DNA of 64,000 nt from Mycoplasma sp. Pen4 (GTDB lineage: Bacteria > Bacillota_I > Bacilli_A > Mycoplasmatales > Metamycoplasmataceae). Location of the stretch: NCBI RefSeq assembly GCF_014352955.1, contig NZ_CP060691.1, positions 434,001-498,000 of the forward strand. Direction: 5' to 3'. The notes under the pieces were generated by a model, which saw only the letters and a list, made by a program, of their open reading frames with translations, was not told where the DNA came from and made no database searches. Position 1 is the first letter of the stretch. Each line of letters begins with the position of its first letter. Shown piece by piece: positions 9,861 to 20,554 of the stretch. The translations under genes and the position numbers were made by a program.

Positions 9861-12797
9861 ATGAAACTAATTAAGATTGAAGCACATGGTTTTAAATCAT
9901 TTGCCGAACCCATCGTTTTACGTTTTGATGGTGGTGTAGCAGGAATTATCGGACCTAATGGTTCAGGTAAAAGTAATATTAACGATGCCATCAAATGAGT
10001 ATTAGGAGAACAAAGTTCAAAGGAAATGCGTGGGGATACTATGCAAGACCTTATTTTTGCAGGATCTAAAACTGTTAAACCAATGGACTTCGCCAAAGTA
10101 ACTTTAACATTTGACAACAAAGGTGCAGACAACTCAATTGATAGTGATACTGTTGAAATCACACGTATGATTGAACGTGGAAAGGGAATGAATAGTTACT
10201 TTTTAAATGGTCAACCATGTCGTTATAAAGACATTAAATCAATTGCAATGGAAACTGGTATTGGTAAAAGTTCACTTGCTATTATCTCTCAAGGTACTGT
10301 TTCAGATATTGCAGAATCAAGTGACGATGACCGTCGTGGAATTTTTGAAGAAGCAGCCGGTGTTTCTAAATTCAAATTCAAAAAGACTGAATCACTCAGA
10401 TTATTAGAAAGCACATCAAACTCATTAAAACAATTAGAACCAACAATTAATGAGCTTGAAAAACAACTTGTTCCATTAAGAAAACAAGCTGAAAAAGCGT
10501 TAATCTATAGAGATAAAGCAAAAGCATTAAAAGAAGTTGAAGTCGCTTTCTTAGCACACGAAATCAGAAAATACGAAAAGCTTTATGATGAGCTTTCAGA
10601 AGAACTTAATGGTGTTGAAGAAACAAAAAACAACTACGAAACTCAAATTGGTAAAATCAAAACACAAATTAATGAAAAAAATCTTGAAAAAAGAACTGTT
10701 GATAATGAAATTGCATCATTACGTGGTAAATTAGGTTCAATCAAAGAAAAACTTGATGCCATTACAGTTACCCTTGCTAGAGAAAATGAACGTTTAAACC
10801 TTATTGCAAGTGGGGAATTAGCAGTTAATGATGAAGAAAAAACTCGTGCATATGCACTTAAAGTTCTTGAACTTGAACAAAACATTTCATATACAAAACA
10901 ATCATTAGAAATTATTAATAACACTGTTGCACAGGAGCAAAACTTATTATCTGAAACTTCTTCAAAAGTTAATAAATTACGTTTCGAAGTTCAAGCAGCT
11001 ATTAATAAACGTACTGAAGTAAACACAAATTTACAAATCTTACTTGAAACAAAGAACAAACGTACAAACTTATTTAAAGGTACAAAAACAATCCTTGAAA
11101 ATAAATCACACTTTAGAGGATTTAAAGGACTTGTTCGTGACTTAATTCACGTGCAACCTGATTACATTAGAGCGATTGAAACTATTCTTTCAAATGCATC
11201 ACAACACATTGTTGTTGATATTCCTAATACAGCTGTTAAAGCAGTTGAATTCCTTAAGAAAAACAATGGTGGTCGTGCAACTTTCATTCCATTAACATCT
11301 ATTAAAGAAAAATTTGTTAGAGATGATTATTTACTTGTTGCATCTAACCACGTTGGATTTATCGGAATTGCCTCAGACTTAGTAGAATTCGATCCACAAT
11401 ATGAAGTTTTAGCTAAATTCTTATTAGGTAATGTTGTTGTAGTTGATAACATCGATGCAGCAAACCAAATTTCTAATATTTTAGAAAGAAAATACATGGT
11501 TGTGACACTTGATGGTGACGTTATCCGTGTTGGTGGGGTTATCGTTGGTGGTACTGCACAAGATACAGATAACATTATTGGACTTGATGATAAAATCAAG
11601 AAACTTCAAGATGTTATTCCAGGACTTAATTCAATTATTCAAAATAATGAAGCTTTAATTACAAAATATGAAACTGAAATTTCAAGAATTAACACTTCAT
11701 TACAAGAACACATTTATGAACAACGTATTACAGGATCTCAAATCTCTCGTACAGAGCAAGAGTTAATTGAATACAAATCAAAAGCAGATATTAACAATCA
11801 AAACAGTGAAAATCAAGGTTCTCCTTCATCTATGAATGCAAGAAGAAATGAATTATTCAATGATTACAAAATTCTTAAAAACGAATTAACAATTAAATCT
11901 CAAATCAAGGAAGCACTTGATGCTGAGTTATATCATTTAAATGAAACATGACAACAAACACAAACTAATTTAAATGAGTTAAATAATTCATTTACAAACA
12001 AAATTGGTTTACATAAAACGGCAGAAAATAAACTTGCTAACTACCGTGAAAGACTTTCAAGTCACTATAATTTCACTGTAGAATATGCTGAACAAAATTT
12101 CAAGTTAAATATGCCACCTGAAAAAGCATCAGAATATGTTGCTGAACTTAGAGAGCAAATTAATGAACTTGGTAATGTTAACCACGAATCAATTGAACAA
12201 CTTGAATTAGTGGAAACACGTTACGATAGATATGTTGCTGATCGTGATGAATTACAAGAAGCATACAACCTTTTAATGCAAGGTATTGCTGAATTAGATA
12301 AAATCATCATCACAAGAATGACAAATGTTGTAAATGATGTTAACGATCAATTTAGCAATGTTTTCCGTTCAATGTTCGGTGGTGGTAGCGCAGAAGTTAA
12401 ATTTGTTGATCCTAATAATGTTTTAGAATCAGGAATTACAATTTATGCACAACCTCCTGGTAAAAGTGTTAAAAATCTTAGATTATTCTCAGGTGGTGAA
12501 AAAGCACTTATTGCTATCTCATTATTATTTGCAATCCTACGTGCTAGACCTTTACCATTATGTATCCTTGATGAGGTTGAAGCAGCACTTGATGAAGCTA
12601 ACGTTATTAGATATGCTGAATACTTACAAGAACTTAAAAAACAAACTCAATTCCTTGTTATCACACACCGTACAGGTACAATGACAAGACTTGATGCATT
12701 ATTCGGTGCAACAATGCAAACAAGAGGGGTTACAAGTTTCTTTAGTGTTCAACATAAAGATGCTGAAAAATACATTCAAGAGCCTGAAACAAATTAA
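9861..12797 (+). CDS. smc: Chromosome segregation ATPase SMC
   Basis: A 978-residue SMC. Walker A GPNGSGKSN lies near residue 31, followed by a long coiled coil (residues about 160-390). A central hinge (about 390-550) contains FKGLVRDLI and the GG-rich VGGVIVGGT. A second coiled coil follows. The ABC signature FSGGEKAL (near 876) and Walker B CILDEVEAALDEAN (near 905) complete the ATPase head. SMC compacts and segregates the chromosome. It is shorter than typical 1150-1200-residue SMCs, so its arms are shortened. AGGAGGA precedes the start. Confidence 0.95.
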
Positions 12798-12803
12798 TAA
12801 TTT

Positions 12804-12838
12804 AAAAATCCTTCCACGCCTATGTGAAAGGATTTTTT
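12804..12838. terminator. Bidirectional terminator between smc and tsaD
   Basis: An AAAAATCCTT...CAC / GTG...AAGGATTTTTT hairpin carries an A-run on one side and a T-run on the other, between two convergent operons. Confidence 0.8.
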
Positions 12839-12849
12839 ATATACTTTTA

Positions 12850-13794
12850 TTATTTATTATCTTCTTCAAATTTTAACTTAAGATATGCAGCTTGCGCAAT
12901 CATTGCACCATTATCTGTTGCATATTTCAATGAAGGCACTATTGTGTTTGGATGTAATTTAACAAACTCATTTCGGAGCATTGTATTTGCACTAACACCC
13001 CCACCAAGCACAAGTGTTTTAATGTTTGGATATTGTTCTAAAGCTAACTTAGTTTTATCAATTAAATATTCAACTGCAGTACTTTGGAAACTAACAGCAA
13101 GTTTAATTGGGTCAATTGTTTCATTTTTCATAGCAGCTTTATTTACTCGATTTAAAACTTGTGTTTTTAATCCTGAAAAAGAAAAATCAAGTAAATTAGT
13201 GGTATGTGGTTTTGTGAAAGTTTCATAATCACCTTGGTAAGTTTGTGACAACTTATCAATCAATGGACCACCCGGGAAACCTAAACCTAATCTAGAAGAA
13301 ACTTTATCAAATGCCTCACCAACTGCATCGTCTAGAGTTTCACCAATTATTTCTAAATCCGCTACATTTTTAGCATAAATAAGTTGTGTGTGGCCACCAG
13401 AAACAAGTAAACACAATGCTGGAAACTCAATGTTTTCTGTTAATGTCGAAGATAAAAAATGTCCAACTAAATGATTAACAGGAATTAATGGTTTTTTGCA
13501 AACTTTTGAAATTGCGTATGCAAATAAATACCCAACTTGAAGTGTTCCTATTAAACCTGGTTCAGTTGTATATGCAATATAATCAAAATCATCCTTGTTA
13601 TATTTAGAAAAAACCATTTCTTGAATAATAGCAATGTTCTTAACGTGTTCACGTGAAGAGATTTCAGGAATAGTTCCACCATATTTTTTAAAAATATCAA
13701 TTTGACTTATAGTCCATAAATCAAGCACTTTTCCATCTAGAACCACTGCTATTGATGTATCATCATGTGATGTTTCAATTCCTAAGATTGTCAT
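12850..13794 (-). CDS. tsaD: tRNA N6-adenosine threonylcarbamoyltransferase TsaD
   Basis: A 314-residue Kae1/TsaD enzyme that transfers the threonylcarbamoyl group to A37 of ANN-decoding tRNAs. It has the ASKHA fold: MTILGIETSHDDTS at the N-terminus, HLVGH (metal-binding histidines) near residue 105, LLVSGGHTQ near 130, GEAFDK and GFPGGP. LGGGVSANTMLR near 264 is the C-terminal nucleotide motif. It is encoded with tsaB and tsaE, its known complex partners. The ATG overlaps the tsaB stop by one base. Confidence 0.95.
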   Translation of the reverse strand: MTILGIETSHDDTSIAVVLDGKVLDLWTISQIDIFKKYGGTIPEISSREHVKNIAIIQEMVFSKYNKDDFDYIAYTTEPGLIGTLQVGYLFAYAISKVCKKPLIPVNHLVGHFLSSTLTENIEFPALCLLVSGGHTQLIYAKNVADLEIIGETLDDAVGEAFDKVSSRLGLGFPGGPLIDKLSQTYQGDYETFTKPHTTNLLDFSFSGLKTQVLNRVNKAAMKNETIDPIKLAVSFQSTAVEYLIDKTKLALEQYPNIKTLVLGGGVSANTMLRNEFVKLHPNTIVPSLKYATDNGAMIAQAAYLKLKFEEDNK

Positions 13795-14357
13795 TATTTT
13801 TGACCTCCTATTTGTGGTTCTTTAATGTAAAGCGGTTCAATTTCCATTGATGGCATTTCGATAAAACAATTTTTGTAGTTAGCAAAATTATTAATTACTT
13901 CTTGATAATCAACTTTATCTAAAGCAATTTCATCACTTGCATGAATAACTTTTATAGCTTCTGCATAGTTGTTCTCATCAAAAATATCTAAATTATATTC
14001 ATAGATTTTTTTACCTTGAGCATCAGTGTGAAATTTACTATTACTTGGGTATTGTTGTCTTAATAAATCCAATGTGGTAGTGATGAACATCTTGTTGTGA
14101 TTAACTAATGCAATAGTTCTTAAAAATACAAGAGAACTTCTAACTCCAGTAAAAAAACCAGGACCAATATTTGTGTACAATGAACCCAATTTATCTATGT
14201 CTAAGTTATTTTTATCTAAAATCTTGCTAAACTCTGCAGTTATTAAATTGACTTTTTTCTTATAACCTTGAAGCAAAATATAATCAACGACTTTGAAATT
14301 ATTATCAAATAAAACTAATACAAAATCTTCATATGATGTATCTAAATATAAATTCAT
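13794..14357 (-). CDS. tsaB: t6A synthesis protein TsaB
   Basis: A 187-residue protein with the N-terminal ASKHA half typical of TsaB: MNLYLDTSYEDFVLVLF at the start and GPGFFTGVRSSL near residue 65 (family GPGSFTGLR). TsaB has no catalytic site of its own; it dimerises with TsaD and supports threonylcarbamoyl transfer. At 187 residues it is shorter than E. coli TsaB, as is usual in Mollicutes. It sits between tsaE and tsaD with one-base TAATG overlaps on both sides. Confidence 0.9.
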   Translation of the reverse strand: MNLYLDTSYEDFVLVLFDNNFKVVDYILLQGYKKKVNLITAEFSKILDKNNLDIDKLGSLYTNIGPGFFTGVRSSLVFLRTIALVNHNKMFITTTLDLLRQQYPSNSKFHTDAQGKKIYEYNLDIFDENNYAEAIKVIHASDEIALDKVDYQEVINNFANYKNCFIEMPSMEIEPLYIKEPQIGGQK

Positions 14358-14749
14358 TATTTCACCTCTTCAATTTCAAAACAGTGTTGATCATTTTCAT
14401 TGATATAAGCTTTGATTTTGATGAAATTATCTAAATCTAAATTATGCTTTGAAGGTCATTCTATAGCAACTATATTGTCATCAAAATAATCCTCAAATTC
14501 TTCGATGCTTCCCTTGTAATTGTAAAGGTCAATATGAATTAAACCAGGATAGTCTTTCATATATAAAAAACTAGGAGAAGTAATATTTTCACTTATCCCA
14601 ATAAATTTTGCAAGTCTTTTAACAAAAGTTGTCTTACCAGCTCCTAATTCACCTTCTAATAAAACAAATTGTTTTTCTTTAAATAAATTTAAATTCGCTT
14701 CAATAAATTTATCTAAATCATCAATTGAATTGCAATTAATTTTAAGCAT
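14357..14749 (-). CDS. tsaE: t6A complex ATPase TsaE
   Basis: A 130-residue P-loop ATPase that drives the TsaBDE cycle. The Walker A motif LEGELGAGKTTFVKRLAKF spans about residues 31-49, followed by TSPSF (the family's switch T-S-P-T/S-F) and HIDLYN. The W after AIE in MAIEW is TGA. Normal length. The operon order is degV-tsaE-tsaB-tsaD, and all junctions overlap. Confidence 0.92.
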
Positions 14750-15608
14750 TAATAACCTTCTTAAGACTGTCGTGTAATTTCTTAGTTGATTTAATTATTA
14801 CTATTGCTTCTGGACCAGTATGAATTGAAATACAGTTAGGTAGATTGCTTGTGTAAACATCATTTGGAAAATTACTTTCAACAAATGACTTAATTGTTGC
14901 ATAATCAGGAGAATCATTGTGAAGGATAATGATATCACTTGTATTGTTGTCGTTTTCTAACTTAGCAGTGATATTGTTGCAAATTGCTTTTGTAAATATT
15001 CTTCCTTTTCCTTCTTTTTCTAACTTACCTTTATCAAACGCAATAATAGGTACAATTTTAAGAAGTTTAGCAACTGTTGCAGCTGAAGGTGATAATCTAC
15101 CACCTTTAACTAAATAATCATTATATTTTGGTACTAATGAAACTGATAATTCACCTGTTCATTCAGCAGATTTTTCCAATGCTTGATCAATGCTAAAACC
15201 TTCTTTTTCAACTAAATCAATGAAGTAGAAAATTCTCATTAATGTAAGAATTGAAATGTATTGTGAATCAAAAACCTTAAGTTTTGCAAAAACACTTTCC
15301 ATAACTTTTAAATTTTGATATTGACTTGATAAGTGTTTTGAAATTGGAAATACAACTATATTTTCATATTCTGCAGATAATTTTTCAATCATTTCTTCAA
15401 CATGACCAATTGGAGTACATGATGTTTTATATGTCTTTGTATCTAGACTAAAATGATTAAATAATTCTGTAGATAATAAGTTATCTCCATCATCATAAAT
15501 TTTTCCATCTAATTCTATTTTTAAGGGTAAAAAGTATCACCCTAATTCCTCAATTTGTTTCCTTGATAACCCACATGATGAGTCAACTACAATAGCCATT
15601 TTTTTCAT
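14742..15608 (-). CDS. DegV family fatty-acid-binding protein (FakB-like)
   Basis: A 288-residue DegV/EDD-fold protein: IVVDSSCGLSKKQIEELGW at the N-terminus, KTSCTPIGHVEEM near residue 60, and CISIHTGPEAIVII near the C-terminus, where the family has HxGPGA. DegV proteins (FakB) hold a fatty acid while FakA phosphorylates it, and a fakA gene lies at 6506-8146. The start at 15608 is six bases downstream of a minus-strand TATAAT (15615-15620), so the mRNA is probably leaderless. The 3' end overlaps tsaE by 8 bases. Confidence 0.88.
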
Positions 15609-15647
15609 ATGCTAATTATATATTAAATTATGTATAATTTTACTAAT
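15609..15647. promoter_or_regulatory. Divergent leaderless promoters for degV and the tRNA-binding gene
   Basis: Two -10 boxes lie back to back in 39 bases. TATAAT on plus is at 15633-15638 (nine bases before ATG 15648). TATAAT on minus is at 15615-15620 (six bases before ATG 15608). Neither gene has a Shine-Dalgarno sequence. Confidence 0.7.
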
Positions 15648-16226
15648 ATGATAGTATTCAATAATTTAAATAATGCATTCAAAAATACATCAATTATTTT
15701 TATAGATGCACAAGTAAAAACAACTAAATTTGTAGGTAATAATGACCTTTTATTTTTAGTTGATGATAACAATAAAGTTGGTTCAGTAAATGTTTTAAAT
15801 AACGAAATTTTCAACATTGATCCAAACTCTAAATATGGAGCATTAAATCAATTGCAAAAAGATATTTTAACTCAACGTGCAAGTGATTTAGGTCTTACAA
15901 TAAGTGATGAACCCAAATTTATTTATGGAAAAATAATCGCTCGTGATAATCACCCAAAATCAGAAAAACTTTTTGTTCTACAAATTGAGATAGCTCAAGA
16001 TAAAGCGATTCAACTTGTAACTAATACACTTGATTCAGAGGTTAATAAGGTGGTTGTGCTAGCTCTGCCTGGATCAACAACTTTTGCTGGGACAAATGTT
16101 TTATCAGGTGAATTATTAGGTGTAAAAAGTTTTGGTATGTTAACGGGACATCGTACACTTGATTTTGACAAAGATGGCTTAATCTTTGGTACAGATGACA
16201 AAATTGGAAAGGATTTTGAATTTTAA
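15648..16226 (+). CDS. YtpR-like tRNA-binding domain protein
   Basis: A 192-residue protein. The C-terminal half (about 100-190) is an OB-fold tRNA-binding domain of the EMAPII/YtpR type: KFIYGKIIARDNHPKSEKL, VVLALPGSTTFAGT, ELLGVKSFGMLTGHRTLDF. The N-terminal half resembles the extra domain of YtpR proteins. It ends one base before tyrS and probably shares its mRNA, so a role in tRNA binding during translation is plausible. An upstream in-frame ATG (15630) lies before the TATAAT box and would not be transcribed, so 15648 is the start. Confidence 0.8.
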   Translation: MIVFNNLNNAFKNTSIIFIDAQVKTTKFVGNNDLLFLVDDNNKVGSVNVLNNEIFNIDPNSKYGALNQLQKDILTQRASDLGLTISDEPKFIYGKIIARDNHPKSEKLFVLQIEIAQDKAIQLVTNTLDSEVNKVVVLALPGSTTFAGTNVLSGELLGVKSFGMLTGHRTLDFDKDGLIFGTDDKIGKDFEF

Positions 16227-16227
16227 A

Positions 16228-17460
16228 ATGAATATATTAGACGAATTAAGATCTCGTGGGATCTTAAAACAAATTAGTAATGAGGAAAAATTCTTAGCTT
16301 TACCTGAAGGAGCGGGAGTATACTGTGGTTTTGATCCAACTGCTACATCTTTACACTTAGGAAACTACATTCAAATAGCAAACTTATTAAGATTTAAAGA
16401 AAAAGGTTTCAATGCGTTTGCAATTTTAGGCGGTGCAACAGGGATGATTGGTGATCCATCTTTCAAGGATTCTGAAAGACAACTTTTAGATGATGAAACA
16501 GTTAAAGAAAATAAGTCAAAAATTAGAAAGCAATTAGAATCATTTGGTTTAACAGTTATTGACAACTATGACTTCTACAAAGACATGAACGTTTTAATGT
16601 TCCTTCGTGATGTTGGTAAATTAGTTAACATTTCATACATGCTTGCAAAAGATTCAGTTGCTTCAAGAATTCAAAACGGTTTAAGTTTTACTGAGTTCAC
16701 ATATCAATTAATTCAAGGTTGAGACTTCTTATCACTTTATAAAAATAATGGTGTTAGAGTTCAATTTGGTGGTTCAGATCAATGAGGAAACATCACAACT
16801 GGACTTGACATGATTTCAACCGTTATTGGAAATGAACACCAAGCAGTTGCTATTACAGCTGATTTATTAACAGACTCAAATGGTAATAAATTCGGAAAAT
16901 CAACAGGTGGTGGTAGTTTATGACTTGATAAGTACAAAACAACACCATATCAAATGTATCAATTCCTTTTAAACCAACCAGATAACGAAATTGAGAAATT
17001 ATTAAAATGATTAACATTCATTGAAGTTGATGAAATAAATGAAATAATTAAGCAACACAACGAAAATCCTGCAGCTAGATATGCACAAAAAAGATTAGCA
17101 AAGCAAATCATTAAACAAGTTCACTCTGAAAGAGATGCTGAACAAGCAAAATTAATATCTAACATATTATTCAATAAAAAGTTTGATGTAACTACAGTTT
17201 CATACACAGAAATTGCAGAAATCCAAAATGACCTACCTTCAATTGAAATAACCGAAAAAGAAAACATTATTACAACATTAATCGAACAAAAAATAATTAA
17301 ATCAAAAAGAGAAGCAAGAGAATTTATTGAAAAAGGTGCTCTTAAATGAAACTTACAACCAATTAATGAAGAAACAACTGCAGTTAGTGCATTATTCAAC
17401 GGTAAATTTGCTTTATTAAACATTGGTAAAAAAACCTTCTATCTTGCAAAAATTAAATAG
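16228..17460 (+). CDS. tyrS: Tyrosyl-tRNA synthetase
   Basis: A 410-residue class I synthetase that charges tRNA-Tyr. The HIGH-equivalent motif is HLGN (ATSLHLGNYIQ, near residue 44) and the KMSKS-equivalent is KFGKSTGG (near 224). A C-terminal S4-like RNA-binding domain (about 350-410) ends GKFALLNIGKKTFYLAKI. Several Trp are TGA. The start follows the YtpR-like gene by one base, with no clear ribosome-binding site except inside that gene. Confidence 0.95.
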
Positions 17461-17479
17461 TCACTATGACTATTTTTTT
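17456..17479 (+). terminator. Terminator of tyrS
   Basis: An AATAGTCA / TGACTATT stem with T7 overlaps the stop codon. Confidence 0.85.
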
Positions 17480-17526
17480 ATGCTTTTTAATTAAAAAAGT
17501 AGGAATTCTCGAAAAAAATGTAAAAT

Positions 17527-17782
17527 ATGAAACGGGACATGAAAAATGTCCCAGTTCATATAAAAGTATTGTTTATGTTATTAGATAGTGGTAACATAAA
17601 ATGTATATTAAATTAACTTGTTTTTTATTTCTTATAAAGCATTATTATGCTTAATTCTTACAAATATATTGCTATTAACAATTTTTGTTTTTATTTAACC
17701 TTGTTAACAAAGGTTAGTTACCGAGTATAAAAATTTATAATAAATAATATGGCTCTCGTTCCCCGCGGGAGCTTCTTTTTTG
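17527..17782 (+). ncRNA. Candidate structured small RNA (unknown)
   Basis: The 363-base gap after tyrS has no plausible gene but several stems. There is a 13-bp hairpin with core GGGACAT / ATGTCCC and an A-rich loop (17527-17557), TATGTTA / TAACATA (17574-17598) and AACCTT / AAGGTT (17697-17715). A possible long-range GGTAAC / GTTACC pair is also present. The segment ends in a GC-rich terminator hairpin (17751-17783). TAAAAT at 17521-17526 could be the -10 box. No known RNA family (RNase P, tmRNA, SRP RNA) is recognisable. The call is an inference from structure. Confidence 0.4.
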
Positions 17783-17783
17783 T
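17751..17783 (+). terminator. GC-rich terminator
   Basis: A GCTCTCG / CGGGAGC hairpin followed by TTCTTTTTT. It is strikingly GC-rich for this genome and is not linked to any protein gene. Confidence 0.75.
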
Positions 17784-17824
17784 TTATTTTTAGTTCACTG
17801 AACAATATTTTTATTTAATAGATG
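17778..17824 (+). promoter_or_regulatory. Promoter block shared with ruvA, upstream of the comEA-like gene
   Basis: A 22-base block (core GTTTATTTTTAGTTCACT) at 17778-17799 is identical to 23126-23147 before ruvA. After 13 bases here and 14 bases there comes a second shared block, ATTTAWTAGATG (17813-17824). The arrangement looks like a two-part promoter. Confidence 0.55.
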
Positions 17825-18321
17825 TGAAGAAGGCATTTTTATTAAAAATTTTAGCAATAGCATCACTGCTTACAATTGGAGGTTACTATGTTTTTCTTAA
17901 CATTAATAAAACAACTCAGAATCCGGAGATTAAGAATTTAGAAAATCAAATAAATACATATTATCTAACTGGTGCAGTTTTAAATCCGTATCCAGTGGAA
18001 ACAGAGAGAAAACTCACATATCAAGAATTATTTTTCATTGTTGGAGTAAAATCTGAAGCAGATTTAAGTGCATTTAATCTTAAAAGCAAACCAAAACCAG
18101 ATCAGGAAATTTTTGTACCATACAAACAAGCAATGTTGAAATGAAGTGATTTAAATAATACTGACCAATTAACACAACTAAGTTTATCTAAAAAAGATGC
18201 AAGAAAAATACTTGCATATAGACGCAAACACAAAACAATATCATGAGATGACTTATATGAAATAAAAAATTTATCTGAGATAAGTTACGTGAAGCTAAAA
18301 AACATTTTAATATTGATTTAG
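17824..18321 (+). CDS. ComEA-like helix-hairpin-helix protein
   Basis: A 165-residue protein with an N-terminal membrane anchor (AFLLKILAIASLLTIGGYYVF, residues 4-24), a middle region resembling the SLBB-like part of ComEA (YYLTGAVLNPYPVETERKLT), and a C-terminal helix-hairpin-helix: LSLSKKDARKILAYRRKHKTISWDDLYEIKNL. ComEA binds incoming DNA at the outer face of the membrane for uptake. It starts at GTG 17824 and shares its promoter block with ruvA. A comEC-like gene follows, as in other competence loci. Confidence 0.75.
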
Positions 18322-19616
18322 TTTGATTCAATAACTTCTTAATCATAGGAGTATTTGGTTGATTTAATCACACTTTTAATTTTGTTTATTTGTTAATAAT
18401 TGTCCTACTTATATCTTTCAATCTATATATTGATTGAAAAAGATCTAGTGTGGTAGTTTTTGCAATATGATTTTATTTAATATTTCTATACATTAATCAA
18501 TACATTCATTTCGTTGCATGACACGACAAGACAAAGATAAATTCACATTTTCAAATTGTCGGTATGAATGATAAAACCATTGTTGCTGAAGACTGATTAC
18601 TAAGAAAAGTAACAATACACCGAAAGAATATAAATTTCAATCCTGTATTTTTCCAATGAATCAATCTCAAAGGAATATTATCAAGATCAACTGGTTTTGA
18701 TGAAGGTTCATATTTAGTCAATTTACCCTATTTTGTCAATTCACCAAATGTAACGGTTAGTTCAATAAGTAATTATGATTTAAGAGTTTTATTTTTCTCA
18801 CATTATTGAAATAAAACTCCAGAATATCACAAACTTGTAATTCCTTTAATTTTTGGTTTTGCAGAAAATAGTAGTAATGCTCTTGCTATGAAATTATCAG
18901 AAATGGGTGTTGTTCATCTAATCGTTGTTAGTTCATTACACTTTATGACTATTTTTACCATTATATACATGTTGTTTTCTAAAATTGATAAACGTTGTTT
19001 CCTTGTTTTTATATTTATTACAATTTACTTTTTATTCACTAAAAAAGGAATATCAGTAATTAGGAGTTATTTCATGCTGACATTATTACTTTTTCCAAAA
19101 ATGATAAATAAACCAATCAAAATAAATTTTCAAATGTGATTGTTTATCTTTGGAGTGGTTTACTTGTGCGCTTTTCCATATGCTTTTATGTCACTGGGTT
19201 TTTGAATTTCAGTTGTTTTATCCTTTATTACAAAAAAATACTTCTCAGGGACACCTGATAAAAAACCAAAGATTCAAATATTTAAGGATTACCTCTTTAT
19301 TTGATTTATCACAAGTTCTTTAATTTATATTTTGAAGCAACAAATAAGTTTATTATCTTTATTATTCAATATTGTTTTTATCCCTTATTTTGAGGTACTA
19401 ATTGTATTAATGTTGCTATTCTTTCCTTTCGTAGAAATAAACAATCTCTTAACAAATTTAACAATACATATTATTGATTTCGCATATAATGGAAACATTT
19501 TATTGATGTTCGATGTCAAAATATTTTCGGTAATTTTAGGTTTATTTTCATACAGATGAATCATTAGTATTTATAAGAAAAAAACCAATTATTGTATAAT
19601 TAAATTATGAAATTAA
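18243..19616 (+). CDS. ComEC/Rec2-like DNA-uptake channel (start uncertain)
   Basis: A polytopic membrane protein with the ComEC competence-domain signature: ALAMKLSEMGVVHLIVVSSL near 18879, and RSYFMLTLLLF later. About 7-9 hydrophobic helices are visible. It ends after the membrane region and lacks the C-terminal metallo-beta-lactamase-like domain of full ComEC proteins, as is common in mycoplasmas. The start is unclear. ATG 18243 lies inside comEA in another frame, and an ATT at 18312 is the next candidate. The coding frame is certain from about 18320 (457 residues from 18243). Many Trp are TGA. The end overlaps holA by 10 bases. Confidence 0.7.
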
Positions 19617-20554
19617 TATACGGTGATGAACAATACTTTATCAAAGCAGAACTAGATAAAATTAAAGAACATTTTGATGATGAAAATGTCTATGTAATAG
19701 ACGCAGAAGCAAAATATGAAGAATTAGAGCAATTACTTTTAGAACAAAGTTTATTTGCTAAAACAAAATTAATTATCATCAATAATTTACCTTTCTTAGT
19801 TCAAGAAAAACAAAACAAGAATAATAAAGCAAAATATAGCAACTTTTTAGAGATTTTGCAAAGTAATCAAATCAATGAAATTGTCTTTGTGGTAAATAAA
19901 ACTACACTTCCTAAAAATGATGTTTCAGACTTTATTGTTAAGAATTCAGAGATTGTTGAAGTGCAAAAAATCTCTAAAAAAGATATGGTTAGTTTTGTTT
20001 CAGATAGACTTAATAAATCACAAGTAAGTCATAACTATAACGAATTAATCTATCTATTAGATAAATTGCCCGATAATCTAGAAATAATTATGAATGAATT
20101 AGATAAGTTATCTATCTTAAAACAACCATTGACTATTGATTTGATCGACACTTTTATTACATCTTGTCCCGCTGATGATCCTTTTTCATTTTCAAATGCG
20201 ATATCAAAAAACGATTTCACTTTAATATATAAAAAGTATTTAGAAAAAAAACTCAGTGGTTTTGATGCTTTAAGTTTAATTCACCAAATATCATCAACAT
20301 TTTGTTTAGTTAATCAAATATATTGATATAAACAATTAGGTTTAACCTACACAAAAATTGCTCAAATGTTAAATATGAATGAAAAACGTATTAAAGTTCA
20401 TGTTTGAATTTTAGACAAATATGGCTATGGTAGAGTTAAAAAAATAATCCAAAATCTTGCTAAAGCAGATAAAGAATGTAAAAGTTTAGGAGTTGACAAT
20501 TATGATATTTTCGAGACGTTCTTGGTCACAAACTTCGCCAGAGATAAAGAATAA
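19607..20554 (+). CDS. holA: DNA polymerase III delta subunit
   Basis: A 315-residue clamp-loader subunit that opens the beta clamp. It starts MKLIYGDEQYFIKAELDKI, the family's N-terminal pattern (Y-G-x-x-x-x-L), with a Rossmann-like domain I and the helical collar domain at the C-terminus (YGYGRVKKIIQNLAKAD). Internal Trp are TGA. TATAAT at 19595-19600 lies six bases before the ATG and inside the end of comEC, so holA may be both co-transcribed and leaderless from its own promoter. It overlaps the next gene by 53 bases. Confidence 0.85.

Noticed and set aside
10643..11599. Minus-strand frames inside smc
   Set aside because: They are antisense to a conserved gene, with no start signals.
12824..13228. 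Long plus-strand frame opposite tsaD
   Set aside because: Shadow of the real tsaD gene; no ribosome-binding site or domain.
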